Below are positions 52,162-60,034 of a DNA stretch of 64,000 nucleotides, in pieces. Made by a program: the position numbers and the translations under genes. The stretch spans positions 124,001 to 188,000 of the forward strand of contig NZ_QLVE01000002.1 in assembly GCF_003331145.1 (NCBI RefSeq), given 5' to 3'. The notes beneath the pieces were generated by a model. That model was given only the letters and a program-made list of their open reading frames with translations. It ran no database searches and was not told where the DNA came from. The DNA is from Exiguobacterium sp. TNDT2. Its GTDB lineage: Bacteria; Bacillota; Bacilli; Exiguobacteriales; Exiguobacteriaceae. How positions within the stretch are numbered: the first letter of the stretch is position 1; each line of letters opens with the position of its first letter.

Positions 52162-53688
52162 TCAGAAGAACTGACGTGGGTTGACTGTGCTGCCCGCGCT
52201 CGATGACGAGTACGAGTAGCTGCCTTTATGGATCTCGAAGTGAAGGTGCGGGCCTGACGAGTTACCCGTATTTCCGAGTCCGCCAATGTTCGAACCTTGT
52301 GTCACACGTTGACCGGCGCTCACCGAGACCGAGTTCATGTGGGCATAGACTGTCGTCCAAACTTGTCCGTTGATGACGTGGGCGATCATGACGTGATTCC
52401 CGTATGCGCCACCCCATCCGGCACGAATGACCGTTCCCGTTGCCGAGGCACGGATTGGCGTTCCGACAGGTCCAGCGATATCGACGCCGTTATGGAACGT
52501 GTAACCGAACTGACCGCTCGCCGGACCGAAACCTTGCGAGTAACGTCCTGTTGTCGGTTGAATGAACATCGCGCCCGATGAAGCAGGTGCTGATGCTGCT
52601 GGTGTAACCGGAGCCGGTTTAGGCGCTGGTGCTGGTGCAGGTTTAGGTGCTGGTGCAGCCGGTTTTGGTGCCGGTGTACTATTTTGTGTCGTCTGGTTTG
52701 AAGAGGCAGATGACTGGGTACTATTACTATTGTTCTGCTGTTTTTGTGCTGCTGCTCGTTCTGCCTCGGCTTTAGCCGCTGCCGCACGTTCTGCTTCTGC
52801 TTGACGGGCCGCTGCTGCCGCTTGCGCCGCTTCCGCTTGACGAGCTTCTTCAGCCTTACGTGCTGCTTCTTGACGAGCCGCCTCTTCAGCACGACGACGT
52901 GCTTCTTCTTCCTCGCGACGCTGCGCTTCAATCTCAGCCGCAATCGCCTCTTCTTGGGCGATTAACGTCGCTTCGATTTCTTGAAGGTTGAAGATTTGCG
53001 ATTCGAATTCGATATTCTTCTCCTCGAGCTCTTTAATACGGGCTTCGCGCTCTTTCATCTTCTTCTCGAGTTGAGCTTGGCGCACTTCAAGCGCTTTTTG
53101 TTGTTTCAAGAGTGAAGCACGCTCTTCTTTCAGTGAGGCTTGCGCTTCTTGTAACGTTTGACGAGTCGCTTCGTAATCTTCAAACAACTCTTGGTCGCTT
53201 CGTTGAATCGTTCCGGCCGTAATCATGCGCGTAATCAAATCCGAGAAGTTTTTTGACCCGAAGATGAACTCTGCCCAGTTGATTGAGCCGCCGCCGTTCG
53301 TTTGCATCGTGGCCATACGCTCTTTCATCATTGCTTCTTGAGCCTTCATCTTCTTCTCGTACCCTTTAATATCTTTCTCGAGGTCTTCAATTTTCAACTC
53401 CGTACGCTTGATTTCTTGGCGTTTCGCTGCGACATCATTGATGATGTCTTGAAGCTGGGCGTCCATCTTGTTGACTTCAGCTTGAACTTTCGAGATTTCG
53501 TTCTTATTCTGCTTAATTTTCGAAGACGTATTCGATTGGTTCTGTTTGACGTTATTCCGTTGCTCTTGCACTTTCTTCTGCTGTTCTTGTTTCTCCTTGA
53601 TTGACGTCGAGGCATCGGCCACCGAGTGCGTCCCAAGAAGAAGCGCGCTAAGCGTGAGTGTCGAGACGGTGCGTTTCCAATTGATCAA
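52162..53688 (-). CDS. Coiled-coil M23 peptidoglycan hydrolase (EnvC/CwlO-like layout)
   Basis: About 508 residues. A signal peptide (cut near ADA), a long coiled coil in two parts (about 30-115 and 165-300), an Ala/Glu/Arg-rich segment, a linker of PAPKP repeats, and a C-terminal LytM/M23 domain with HNGVDIAG and GPHLHFEIH as zinc ligands. The layout resembles FtsEX-regulated hydrolases. I choose TTG 53688, with AAAGG at nine bases; ATG 53697 touches the AAAGG and has no spacing. Confidence 0.88.
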   Translation of the reverse strand: MINWKRTVSTLTLSALLLGTHSVADASTSIKEKQEQQKKVQEQRNNVKQNQSNTSSKIKQNKNEISKVQAEVNKMDAQLQDIINDVAAKRQEIKRTELKIEDLEKDIKGYEKKMKAQEAMMKERMATMQTNGGGSINWAEFIFGSKNFSDLITRMITAGTIQRSDQELFEDYEATRQTLQEAQASLKEERASLLKQQKALEVRQAQLEKKMKEREARIKELEEKNIEFESQIFNLQEIEATLIAQEEAIAAEIEAQRREEEEARRRAEEAARQEAARKAEEARQAEAAQAAAAARQAEAERAAAAKAEAERAAAQKQQNNSNSTQSSASSNQTTQNSTPAPKPAAPAPKPAPAPAPKPAPVTPAASAPASSGAMFIQPTTGRYSQGFGPASGQFGYTFHNGVDIAGPVGTPIRASATGTVIRAGWGGAYGNHVMIAHVINGQVWTTVYAHMNSVSVSAGQRVTQGSNIGGLGNTGNSSGPHLHFEIHKGSYSYSSSSAGSTVNPRQFF

Positions 53689-53849
53689 TGGGGACATCCT
53701 TTCTATTGACGGGATCGAGGTTCATGTTCTATTTAAAGTCCGTCGTTTTGTTATGTAACAAAAACGATTAATTTTTTAGTTTCAACACGACTAATTATAT
53801 CGAAGTGTCGAATGTTTTCCTGTTAAAGTTATATTTCACTTTTATTACG

Positions 53850-53888
53850 ATGAAGGGGTGGGAAACCTTATACGGCTCCTCACCCCTT
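53850..53888 (-). repeat. Hairpin at the 5' end of the M23 leader
   Basis: AAGGGGTG and CACCCCTT form the base of a stem, with GGAGCC / GGTTTCC inside and loop GTATAA. No T run, so not a terminator. Confidence 0.6.
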
Positions 53889-53921
53889 TATATTTCAACA
53901 TTTTTCCACTTTTCTTTTCTC

Positions 53922-53938
53922 GAAACACTTTCGTAACA
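53922..53938 (-). promoter_or_regulatory. WalR-like binding site before the M23 gene
   Basis: On the minus strand TGTTAC-GAAAG-TGTTTC matches the WalR pattern TGTWAH-N5-TGTWAH in all but one position. It lies 30-46 bases upstream of the TATAAA. Confidence 0.45.
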
Positions 53939-54024
53939 ATAGTTGAAAATAGGAAATTATTGACCTTATATTTAAATAACATCATCCAGTCGTTTTTCTA
54001 AGTCTAACCATTCCCAAAAAACGT

Positions 54025-54074
54025 AAAAAGGACCCGGCTGGTCTCTCGCTCAAAGCGAAGAGGCCAACTGGGCC
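54025..54074 (-). terminator. Terminator of the TRIC/DUF423 transcript
   Basis: On the minus strand a long stem (GGCCCAGTTGGCCTCTTCGCT with AGCGAGAGACCAGCCGGGTCC region, several mismatches) is followed by TTTTT. Confidence 0.75.
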
Positions 54075-54156
54075 AATTGTCCGTTGTGATGTGAAGACAA
54101 GGGGTCTCACACTTAGTATGTTACACATTGACTGTTAATCCTGTATTAACGTTTGA

Positions 54157-54528
54157 TTACAGTTTGAACGCGCCGATGATGACGAACACCCACGCCGCGA
54201 TAAACAAGACGCCGCCAATCGGTGTGATCGCCCCAAGCTTCGTGATCCCGGTCAATGCCATGACATACAGGCTGCCTGAGAAAAAGAGAATCCCGGCAAA
54301 CATGAGCCATCCTGCTGTGTTGAACTGGCTAATGCTCACTTTCATCAAAATGCTCGCTAAAGCGATGATCCCAATCGCATGAATCATATGATAGAGCACA
54401 CCGGTCTGCCAATTCGCAAGCATATTCGGTGCCAGACGTTCTTTCAACGCATGGGCTCCGAAAGCGCCTAGGGCGACGCCGAGCGCCATTAAAGCAGCAC
54501 CAATGATGAGTAATAATTTCATATTCAT
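54157..54528 (-). CDS. DUF423 membrane protein (YwdK-like)
   Basis: 123 residues with four helices; the family signature LGAFGAHALKERL is near residue 20, with GVLYHMIHAIG following. Similar to Bacillus YwdK. Function unknown. GGAGGAAATG precedes the ATG. Follows the TRIC-type gene after seven bases, so the two form an operon. Confidence 0.9.
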   Translation of the reverse strand: MNMKLLLIIGAALMALGVALGAFGAHALKERLAPNMLANWQTGVLYHMIHAIGIIALASILMKVSISQFNTAGWLMFAGILFFSGSLYVMALTGITKLGAITPIGGVLFIAAWVFVIIGAFKL

Positions 54529-54535
54529 TTCCTCC

Positions 54536-55135
54536 TCAACGCACTTTGCGTGCAGGTAAATTCCACTTCCGATAGTAGGATATCACTCGAAGCGCCGCAA
54601 CGACAACAAGTAACGTATAGACAGGAAGTCCTCCTTCAAGACGGAAATAATATGTGACGACCGCGATAATAATCGCCCAAATCGCATACACTTCCGATTG
54701 TAGGACGAGAGGCTTTCGGCCGGCCAACAAATCACGGACGACCCCGCCACCGACACCCGTCAAAACGGCCGCTGCAATCGCGGCCGATAATGGTAAATCA
54801 AGCTTGATGGCGACTTGTGCTCCTTGAAACGCGAAGGCGACGAGTCCGATAGCGTCCACGATGACGCCCCAGCGTTCCCAATGCGGCAAAACAACGTTTG
54901 GCAGCAGGAAGATGAGCAATGCGACAAGAAAACAAAGGATGAAGAGATCGTTTTGTTGCCAAATCAAACTGACCGGGTTTCCGAGCAAGACGTTTCGGAT
55001 GGCCCCGCCACCGAAAGCTGTTGTGAAAGCGAGCAACCATACCCCAAAAATATCATATTTCTCGTCCATCGCGATGATGGCACCGCTCGCCGCAAACGCA
55101 ATCGTTCCGACGACGTTGAGTAATTCCCACTCCAT
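54536..55135 (-). CDS. TRIC/UPF0126 family membrane protein
   Basis: 199 residues with six or seven helices in two homologous halves. Each half carries a glycine-rich motif (AFGGGAIRNVLLG and GVGGGVVRDLL). Bacterial members have been shown to form trimeric cation channels; some may carry glycine. ATG 55135 with AAGGG upstream is preferred to the longer frame at 55297, which overlaps the divergent ABC1 gene. Confidence 0.87.
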   Translation of the reverse strand: MEWELLNVVGTIAFAASGAIIAMDEKYDIFGVWLLAFTTAFGGGAIRNVLLGNPVSLIWQQNDLFILCFLVALLIFLLPNVVLPHWERWGVIVDAIGLVAFAFQGAQVAIKLDLPLSAAIAAAVLTGVGGGVVRDLLAGRKPLVLQSEVYAIWAIIIAVVTYYFRLEGGLPVYTLLVVVAALRVISYYRKWNLPARKVR

Positions 55136-55235
55136 AAATATCCCTTGCCCTTTCTTTAAAGCATTCTGTGGTAAAGTTAAGATATAAAAAATCAGATCAG
55201 TCGAGCGACTGCTTGTAAAGGATGTCGGTACTTTT

Positions 55236-56873
55236 ATGAAACGAATCGCCTTGTTCCGCATATGGATTATCGTCACGATGTTCGCCCGATTCATCATTAA
55301 AATTTATGCATTCTCCCGCAAACAGCAACAAGGTCTCGCGTCAACCGAAGAGTATGAGACGCTCATGTTGAACCTTGCCCGCGAGTATAAGCGGAACGCA
55401 CTCCGGCTCGAAGGGCTGCTCATCAAGCTCGGGCAGTTTCTATCGATTCGGGCCGACTTGTTGCCTCCTTCTGTATTGAACGAGTTATCCGAGCTCGTCG
55501 ACCGTGTCCCTACATCAGGCTGGGACAAGTCCCGCGCCATCCTGGAAGCAGAATGGGGCGTCCCGTATACACAAGTTGTGAAAGACGTCGGGATCGACGC
55601 CGTCGCCTCTGCCTCAATCGGGGAAGTGTATGGCGCGACGTTACTTGAGAACGGGAAGCGCGTCGCTCTGAAAATCCAGCGTCCAGACATTGAAAAAATC
55701 ATTCGGACCGACTTTAAAGCGATGCGAATCGTCACGACGATGCTTAAACGGACAGCGCTGGCAAAATCGACCGACTTAGATAGCTTATATCGCCAAATGA
55801 TTTTTGTCATCGGGGACGAGTTAAATTTTCAAACTGAATTGAAAAATGCCCTTTATTTCAAAGCGAAGTATGCCGACAATCCAAATGTCTATATCCCGGA
55901 TTACTATGACCATCTGTGCACGAATCGGGTATTGACGATGGATTGGGTCGATGCCCGTCGCATCACCGACCTCGCTTTCTTAAAAGAAAATAATATCGAC
56001 CGCTCCGCACTTGCCGAACGGTTGTTCACGATGGCAGCCGAGCAACTGTTGTTCGGCGGGCAATTCCACGCCGACCCCCACCCCGGAAACGTCCAAATCC
56101 GGGCCGACGGGACGATCATCTTGCTCGACTTCGGGATGGTCGGGTCATCGACTGCTCAAGACATGGCGACGATTCGGAAAATCTTGCAGGCGTTCATCTC
56201 GCTCGATTATGACGGTGTCGTCGACGGACTTGAAGATTTGCGTTTCCTGTTGCCTACGGCGAACAAGCACAACATTCGTCAAGCGCTTGAAAAGGCGGTC
56301 ACGTTCTATTTAGAAACCGATATTGATACGGTCGATACGAAGCTGATCGAGAAAGTGTTGCAAGATATCCAACTGCTCGTGAAGAACGAACCGATCCAGT
56401 TGCCGGCCGAGTTCGCCTTCTTCGGTCGGGCCGCTTCGACGCTGCTCGGAATTCTACAAATCCTCGACCCAAAAATCGATTTGTTCACGCTCGGTAAACC
56501 GATTGTCATCCAATGGCTCGAGTCCGATGGGACGACGATTCAAAACCGTTACGTCATGACGGCGCTCAACTACGGAAAGAAGTTACTGAACGTCCCGCCG
56601 CTCCTCGATAACTATTTGAAAGAACCGACCCGAAAGCGTCTGTCCGAGCAGGCGATGTTCCAGCGCGACCTCGAGTCCAAAGAGCTGCTCCACCGCCAAA
56701 CGTTCAACTCAGGCCTGATTATCCTCGGGCTGCTCGTCGGCCTGTTCGGCTACGTCCGGCCTGACGAGTGGCTGTTTTGGTCAGGTGGCGTCGTCGCCGT
56801 CATCGCCTATTTCAACTCCAGACGCCTCGGTCGAAAAATTCGTCATTTGGCCCGCCAAGATTTCCGCGTCTGA
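55236..56873 (+). CDS. ABC1/UbiB family atypical kinase
   Basis: 545 residues. Family motifs: LIKLGQFLSIR (KxGQ), SASIGEVYGA (alanine/glycine loop), VALKIQRP (lysine), FHADPHPGN and LLDFGMVG. Two hydrophobic helices at the C-terminus (about 487-525) anchor it to the membrane. In other organisms relatives support ubiquinone or lipid metabolism; this lineage makes menaquinone, so the role here is unknown. The ribosome site is weak (AAAGG 13 bases away), suggesting modest translation. Confidence 0.88.
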   Translation: MKRIALFRIWIIVTMFARFIIKIYAFSRKQQQGLASTEEYETLMLNLAREYKRNALRLEGLLIKLGQFLSIRADLLPPSVLNELSELVDRVPTSGWDKSRAILEAEWGVPYTQVVKDVGIDAVASASIGEVYGATLLENGKRVALKIQRPDIEKIIRTDFKAMRIVTTMLKRTALAKSTDLDSLYRQMIFVIGDELNFQTELKNALYFKAKYADNPNVYIPDYYDHLCTNRVLTMDWVDARRITDLAFLKENNIDRSALAERLFTMAAEQLLFGGQFHADPHPGNVQIRADGTIILLDFGMVGSSTAQDMATIRKILQAFISLDYDGVVDGLEDLRFLLPTANKHNIRQALEKAVTFYLETDIDTVDTKLIEKVLQDIQLLVKNEPIQLPAEFAFFGRAASTLLGILQILDPKIDLFTLGKPIVIQWLESDGTTIQNRYVMTALNYGKKLLNVPPLLDNYLKEPTRKRLSEQAMFQRDLESKELLHRQTFNSGLIILGLLVGLFGYVRPDEWLFWSGGVVAVIAYFNSRRLGRKIRHLARQDFRV

Positions 56874-56874
56874 A

Positions 56875-56903
56875 CCCGTCACTCTTTGGAGTGGCGGTTT
56901 TTT
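56875..56903 (+). terminator. Terminator of the ABC1 gene
   Basis: CCGTCACTC-TTTG-GAGTGGCGG, then TTTTTT, two bases after the stop codon. Confidence 0.9.
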
Positions 56904-56985
56904 AGTAGGACGATTGTGATATTGTGTATGAATCTTGAAATCGGGTACCTTCTAAATGTGCACCTAGACGAAAGGGGAAATCAAG

Positions 56986-58398
56986 ATGCGAGTGGAAAAC
57001 AATTTCATCAACGGAGAATGGATTGATACATCGGAAACGATCGAGGTGCGGAATCCCGCGACCGGCAACATCATGGCCACGGTGACAAGGAGTGACACGG
57101 CCGAAGCGAAGCAGGCTGTCGACGCCGCCCACGACGCTTTGAAGGACTGGCAACAGAAGACGGCCGAAGAACGCGGCGCCCTCTTGCTCGAATGGAATCG
57201 CCTGATCGATGAACATACTGAAGCCATCGCTCGGACGATGGTCGAGGAACAAGGCAAGCCGCTCCAAGAAGCCATCGGTGAAGTCCGCTATGCGAACGGC
57301 TTCATCGAATGGTACGCCGCCGAAGGCAGACGTGTGTACGGCGAGACGATTCCAGCCTCGTCGAACCAAAAGCGCATCTTTGCCATCAAACAACCCGTCG
57401 GCGTCGTCGCCGCCATCACCCCGTGGAACTTCCCGGCGGCGATGATCACCCGAAAATTGGCGCCAGCACTTGCCGCAGGGTGTACCGTCGTTTTAAAACC
57501 GGCCTCAGCGACGCCGCTGACGGCCATCGAACTCGTCAAACTGGCCGAGAAAGCGGGCTTCCCACCCGGCGTCATCAATCTCGTCACCGGGAAAGCAACT
57601 GATATCGTGAACACGTGGCAACACGATCCTCGTGTCCGCAAGCTGACGTTCACCGGTTCGACCGAAGTCGGCAAGACACTCATGCGCGGAGCCGCCGATA
57701 CGATGAAAAAAATCTCCCTCGAGCTCGGTGGTCATGCCCCGCTCATCGTCACGGCGCAGGCAGACCTCGACAAGGCCGTGCCTCAAGCCGTCGCCACAAA
57801 ATTCCGTAACGGTGGACAGACGTGCGTCTGTGCCAACCGGATTTATGTCGAGCAATCTATCGTCGATGCGTTCGCCGAAAAATTCATTGCAGCCGTCACA
57901 GCGCTCGAAGTCGGAAACGGGCTCGATGAAGGGACCGATATCGGTCCGCTCATCGACGAGGCCGCGGTCGAGAAAGTGATGAAGCACTTGGAAGACGCTC
58001 AAATTCGCGGTGGCGAGATCACGGGTGGCGAGCAACTCGATGGCCTGTTCGTCCGGCCGGCCGTCGTCCGCTATGCGAATGAGGATATGCTGTGTATGAA
58101 CGAGGAGACGTTCGGTCCTGTCGCCCCGATTGCGTCGTTCGATACGCTCGAGGAAGTGATTGAACGGGCGAACGCGACCCCGTTCGGGCTTGCTGCCTAT
58201 GTGTTCACGCAAGACATCAACGAGGCCCTCTATTTGGCCGAGTCGCTCGAATACGGTATCGTCGGCGTCAATGACGGTCTACCGTCGACGCCGCAAGCGC
58301 CGTTCGGCGGGTGGAAACAGAGCGGTCTCGGCCGCGAAGGCGGTCATCACGGCATCGAAGAGTTTTTAGAAGTGAAATACATCTCGCTCGGGCTATAA
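56986..58398 (+). CDS. gabD: Succinate-semialdehyde dehydrogenase, GabD-like
   Basis: 470 residues of the aldehyde dehydrogenase family. Glu247 (ELGGHAP) and catalytic C280 (GGQTCVCANR) are present, with TPWNFP, KPASATPLTA and FTGSTEVGK for NAD(P). Most like GabD, oxidising succinate semialdehyde to succinate. C280 and C282 form the CxC seen in redox-sensitive forms. gabT and gabR are not adjacent, so substrate remains a family inference. AAAGGGGAA before the ATG. Confidence 0.88.
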   Translation: MRVENNFINGEWIDTSETIEVRNPATGNIMATVTRSDTAEAKQAVDAAHDALKDWQQKTAEERGALLLEWNRLIDEHTEAIARTMVEEQGKPLQEAIGEVRYANGFIEWYAAEGRRVYGETIPASSNQKRIFAIKQPVGVVAAITPWNFPAAMITRKLAPALAAGCTVVLKPASATPLTAIELVKLAEKAGFPPGVINLVTGKATDIVNTWQHDPRVRKLTFTGSTEVGKTLMRGAADTMKKISLELGGHAPLIVTAQADLDKAVPQAVATKFRNGGQTCVCANRIYVEQSIVDAFAEKFIAAVTALEVGNGLDEGTDIGPLIDEAAVEKVMKHLEDAQIRGGEITGGEQLDGLFVRPAVVRYANEDMLCMNEETFGPVAPIASFDTLEEVIERANATPFGLAAYVFTQDINEALYLAESLEYGIVGVNDGLPSTPQAPFGGWKQSGLGREGGHHGIEEFLEVKYISLGL

Positions 58399-58437
58399 AA
58401 AAATCCGGTTGAACATCATGTTCAACCGGATTTTTTA
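58396..58437. terminator. Bidirectional terminator between gabD and the HAD gene
   Basis: AATCCGGTTGAAC-ATCAT-GTTCAACCGGATT, then TTTT; shares its core with the hairpin at 59180-59212. Confidence 0.92.
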
Positions 58438-59067
58438 TGCTTCGATGAAGGCGATCAAATCGTTCGGTGTCGCAATCACATGATCGGCGAGCGCCCACTC
58501 GTCTTCGTTGCCGAAACCGAAACCAGTCAAGACGACCGGGAAGTCATGCGCTCGTGCCGCTTCCACGTCAGATTTACGATCACCGACCATCACGTAGTCG
58601 TTCTCACCGTGTCGGAGACGATGCGCCGTCAAAATGTCGGCTTTCTTCTCACCGTTCACGGATTCAAGACATTCTGGAGCCGTCATGAACTGACGAATGT
58701 TTTGTGAGTCGAGCATGAGGTTCAAATAATGGACGCCACAGTTGCTCGCGGTAGTCAACGTGTGTCCGTTCGCATGGAGCGCCTCGAGCATCTCGTAAAT
58801 CCCGTCGAACAAAACGTGTTGTCCTTCCATCGCTCGTTCGAGCGTCCCATGACGAAGTTTGCGAATTTGACGGATCTCCTCGATTGTCGCCTCCGGGATG
58901 ACGTGCTCCCAAAATGCGTTACCGGCCAATCCGTATCCCGATCGGACCGCGTCCTCGCTCGGTTTCGGTAAATGTGGAAGTTGCTCTAACGCCTCGTGGA
59001 TTGCTTGCGTCATCGGTTCGGTCGTGTCAACGAGCGTCCCATCGATATCAAATAAAATAACTGCCAT
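58435..59067 (-). CDS. HAD family hydrolase
   Basis: 210 residues: nucleophile motif DIDGTLVD at 7-14, TASNCG (motif II region) and MVGDRKSDVEAARAHD (motif IV). The cap of helices after residue 20 places it with phosphoglycolate phosphatase-like enzymes, but the substrate cannot be read. GAGAGGAG precedes the ATG. Flanked by two nearly identical hairpins. Confidence 0.87.
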   Translation of the reverse strand: MAVILFDIDGTLVDTTEPMTQAIHEALEQLPHLPKPSEDAVRSGYGLAGNAFWEHVIPEATIEEIRQIRKLRHGTLERAMEGQHVLFDGIYEMLEALHANGHTLTTASNCGVHYLNLMLDSQNIRQFMTAPECLESVNGEKKADILTAHRLRHGENDYVMVGDRKSDVEAARAHDFPVVLTGFGFGNEDEWALADHVIATPNDLIAFIEA

Positions 59068-59179
59068 GTTGGTATCTCCTCTCTCTTTCCTATGTTCCTA
59101 CCGTAGCAGAATCCCCTGAAATCTGAAAGCGGAAACGTCACACGGCAAGTCTTGCCATGCCTAGTAAGCTTCATTACAT

Positions 59180-59212
59180 AAAAAAATACGGTTGAACATG
59201 TGTTCAACCGCA
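59180..59212 (-). terminator. Terminator of the membrane rhodanese gene
   Basis: CGGTTGAACA-TG-TGTTCAACCG with TTTTTTT on the minus strand. Confidence 0.85.
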
Positions 59213-59223
59213 TTCATCTCGTA

Positions 59224-59589
59224 TTAGCCGCGCCAGAAACTCATGCCGCCTTTGACCGAGTAGACGTCCGTATAGCCCGCGCTCTTCAGCATGGCAGCAG
59301 CCCGGTGGCTCCGCATCCCGCTCTGACAGATGACGTAGACCGGACGTGCTTTATCTTTCGGATACTGGGCGCTCGCATTCCCGAATCCGGATAAAGGTAC
59401 GTTCTTCGCTTGCTTAATATGCCCACCGCGGTATTCGTGCGGTTCACGAACATCGAGCAATTGAATGTTTCGTTCTTCGACAATCTTCCGTTTCAACTCA
59501 TCAGTCGACACTGTTTTGACGCCGTTTCGCTTCGTCCACCAAAAATAAATCAATCTGATCACTACTGCGACAAACAAGAAATCAAGCAT
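59224..59589 (-). CDS. Membrane-anchored rhodanese (YibN-like)
   Basis: 121 residues: an N-terminal helix (2-18, DFLFVAVVIRLIYFWW), then a rhodanese domain with LLDVREPHEYRGGHI and active-site loop CQSGMRS (C88). Placed at the inner face of the membrane. GGAGGCG gives ATG 59589. A CsoR/CstR-type operator sits inside its promoter, linking it to persulfide or copper stress. Confidence 0.88.
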   Translation of the reverse strand: MLDFLFVAVVIRLIYFWWTKRNGVKTVSTDELKRKIVEERNIQLLDVREPHEYRGGHIKQAKNVPLSGFGNASAQYPKDKARPVYVICQSGMRSHRAAAMLKSAGYTDVYSVKGGMSFWRG

Positions 59590-59625
59590 AGTCACGCCTC
59601 CGTTAGGTATTGTTTAGTTAATCTC

Positions 59626-59653
59626 ATTATACCCCCTATGGTATATAAGTCAA
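59626..59653 (-). promoter_or_regulatory. Rhodanese promoter with nested CsoR/CstR-like operator
   Basis: On the minus strand: TTGACT (59653-59648), 16-base spacer, TATAAT (59631-59626). The operator TATACC-CCCTAT-GGTATA (59628-59645) has perfect 6-bp arms and a C-rich centre, as in the CsoR/CstR/FrmR family, and covers the spacer and -10. Confidence 0.7.
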
Positions 59654-59667
59654 CGCGAACGCCTCAC

Positions 59668-59696
59668 AAAAAAGCTGTGCCTCGTGGCACAGCTTA
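59668..59696 (-). terminator. Terminator of the DUF5327 gene
   Basis: AAGCTGTGCC-TCGT-GGCACAGCTT with TTTTTT on the minus strand; the gene's TAA contributes to the stem. Confidence 0.88.
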
Positions 59697-59966
59697 AAAG
59701 TCGAGCAATGAATCGGTTTTCGGTTTGTCTTCCTCTTCTAACGGAATCCCGAGAAACGCTGCCATCTGCCGATCGAGTGGCGGTTTCGTCTCGGTCGGTT
59801 GGACCAGCGGCGCCGTAGCGGGTTGTGTTGGAGCCGAATCGGCGAGCAACAGCTCACAATACCCCATCAATTTGGCCAAATGGCGCTTTTGGGTCTCGCC
59901 ACTCGACTGTTCGATTTGACTCATCACTTGTTTCATTTGCGTGATGACCTGTTGTTCTGTAATCAT
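59694..59966 (-). CDS. DUF5327 family protein (YwdI-like)
   Basis: 90 residues, soluble. A helical N-terminal part (ITEQQVITQMKQVMSQIE), a proline-rich middle and an acidic end (LEEEDKPKTDSLLDF). Similar in style to Bacillus YwdI. Function unknown. Ribosome-site spacing is long (AAAGG about 13 bases before ATG). Confidence 0.75.
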   Translation of the reverse strand: MITEQQVITQMKQVMSQIEQSSGETQKRHLAKLMGYCELLLADSAPTQPATAPLVQPTETKPPLDRQMAAFLGIPLEEEDKPKTDSLLDF

Positions 59967-60034
59967 ACGTCACACACATCCTTTACCGTTCCATTCTGAG
60001 GCAAATGAGGTCCTGGCCGCAAGTCCGATGCTCT

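Larger units (their letters stand above)
53689..54156 (-). other. Long A/T-rich leader and promoter region of the M23 gene
   Basis: No gene is visible. On the minus strand it holds a WalR-like site, TATAAA at 53892-53887, a leader hairpin at 53850-53888, and the terminator of the DUF423 gene at 54025-54074. The remainder is low-complexity A/T-rich sequence. Confidence 0.6.

Noticed and set aside
52620-52680. Tandem repeats in the M23 gene as a possible CRISPR-like array
   Set aside because: They encode a PAPKP linker, are in frame and have no spacers.
52386-52965. Long frames inside the M23 gene (both strands)
   Set aside because: They arise from the Ala/Glu/Arg and Pro/Lys repeats of the real gene; composition is low-complexity and no ribosome sites precede them.
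53689-54156. c-di-AMP (ydaO) riboswitch before the M23 hydrolase
   Set aside because: Such genes often carry it, but the conserved core is not present; only a simple hairpin and a neighbour's terminator are seen.
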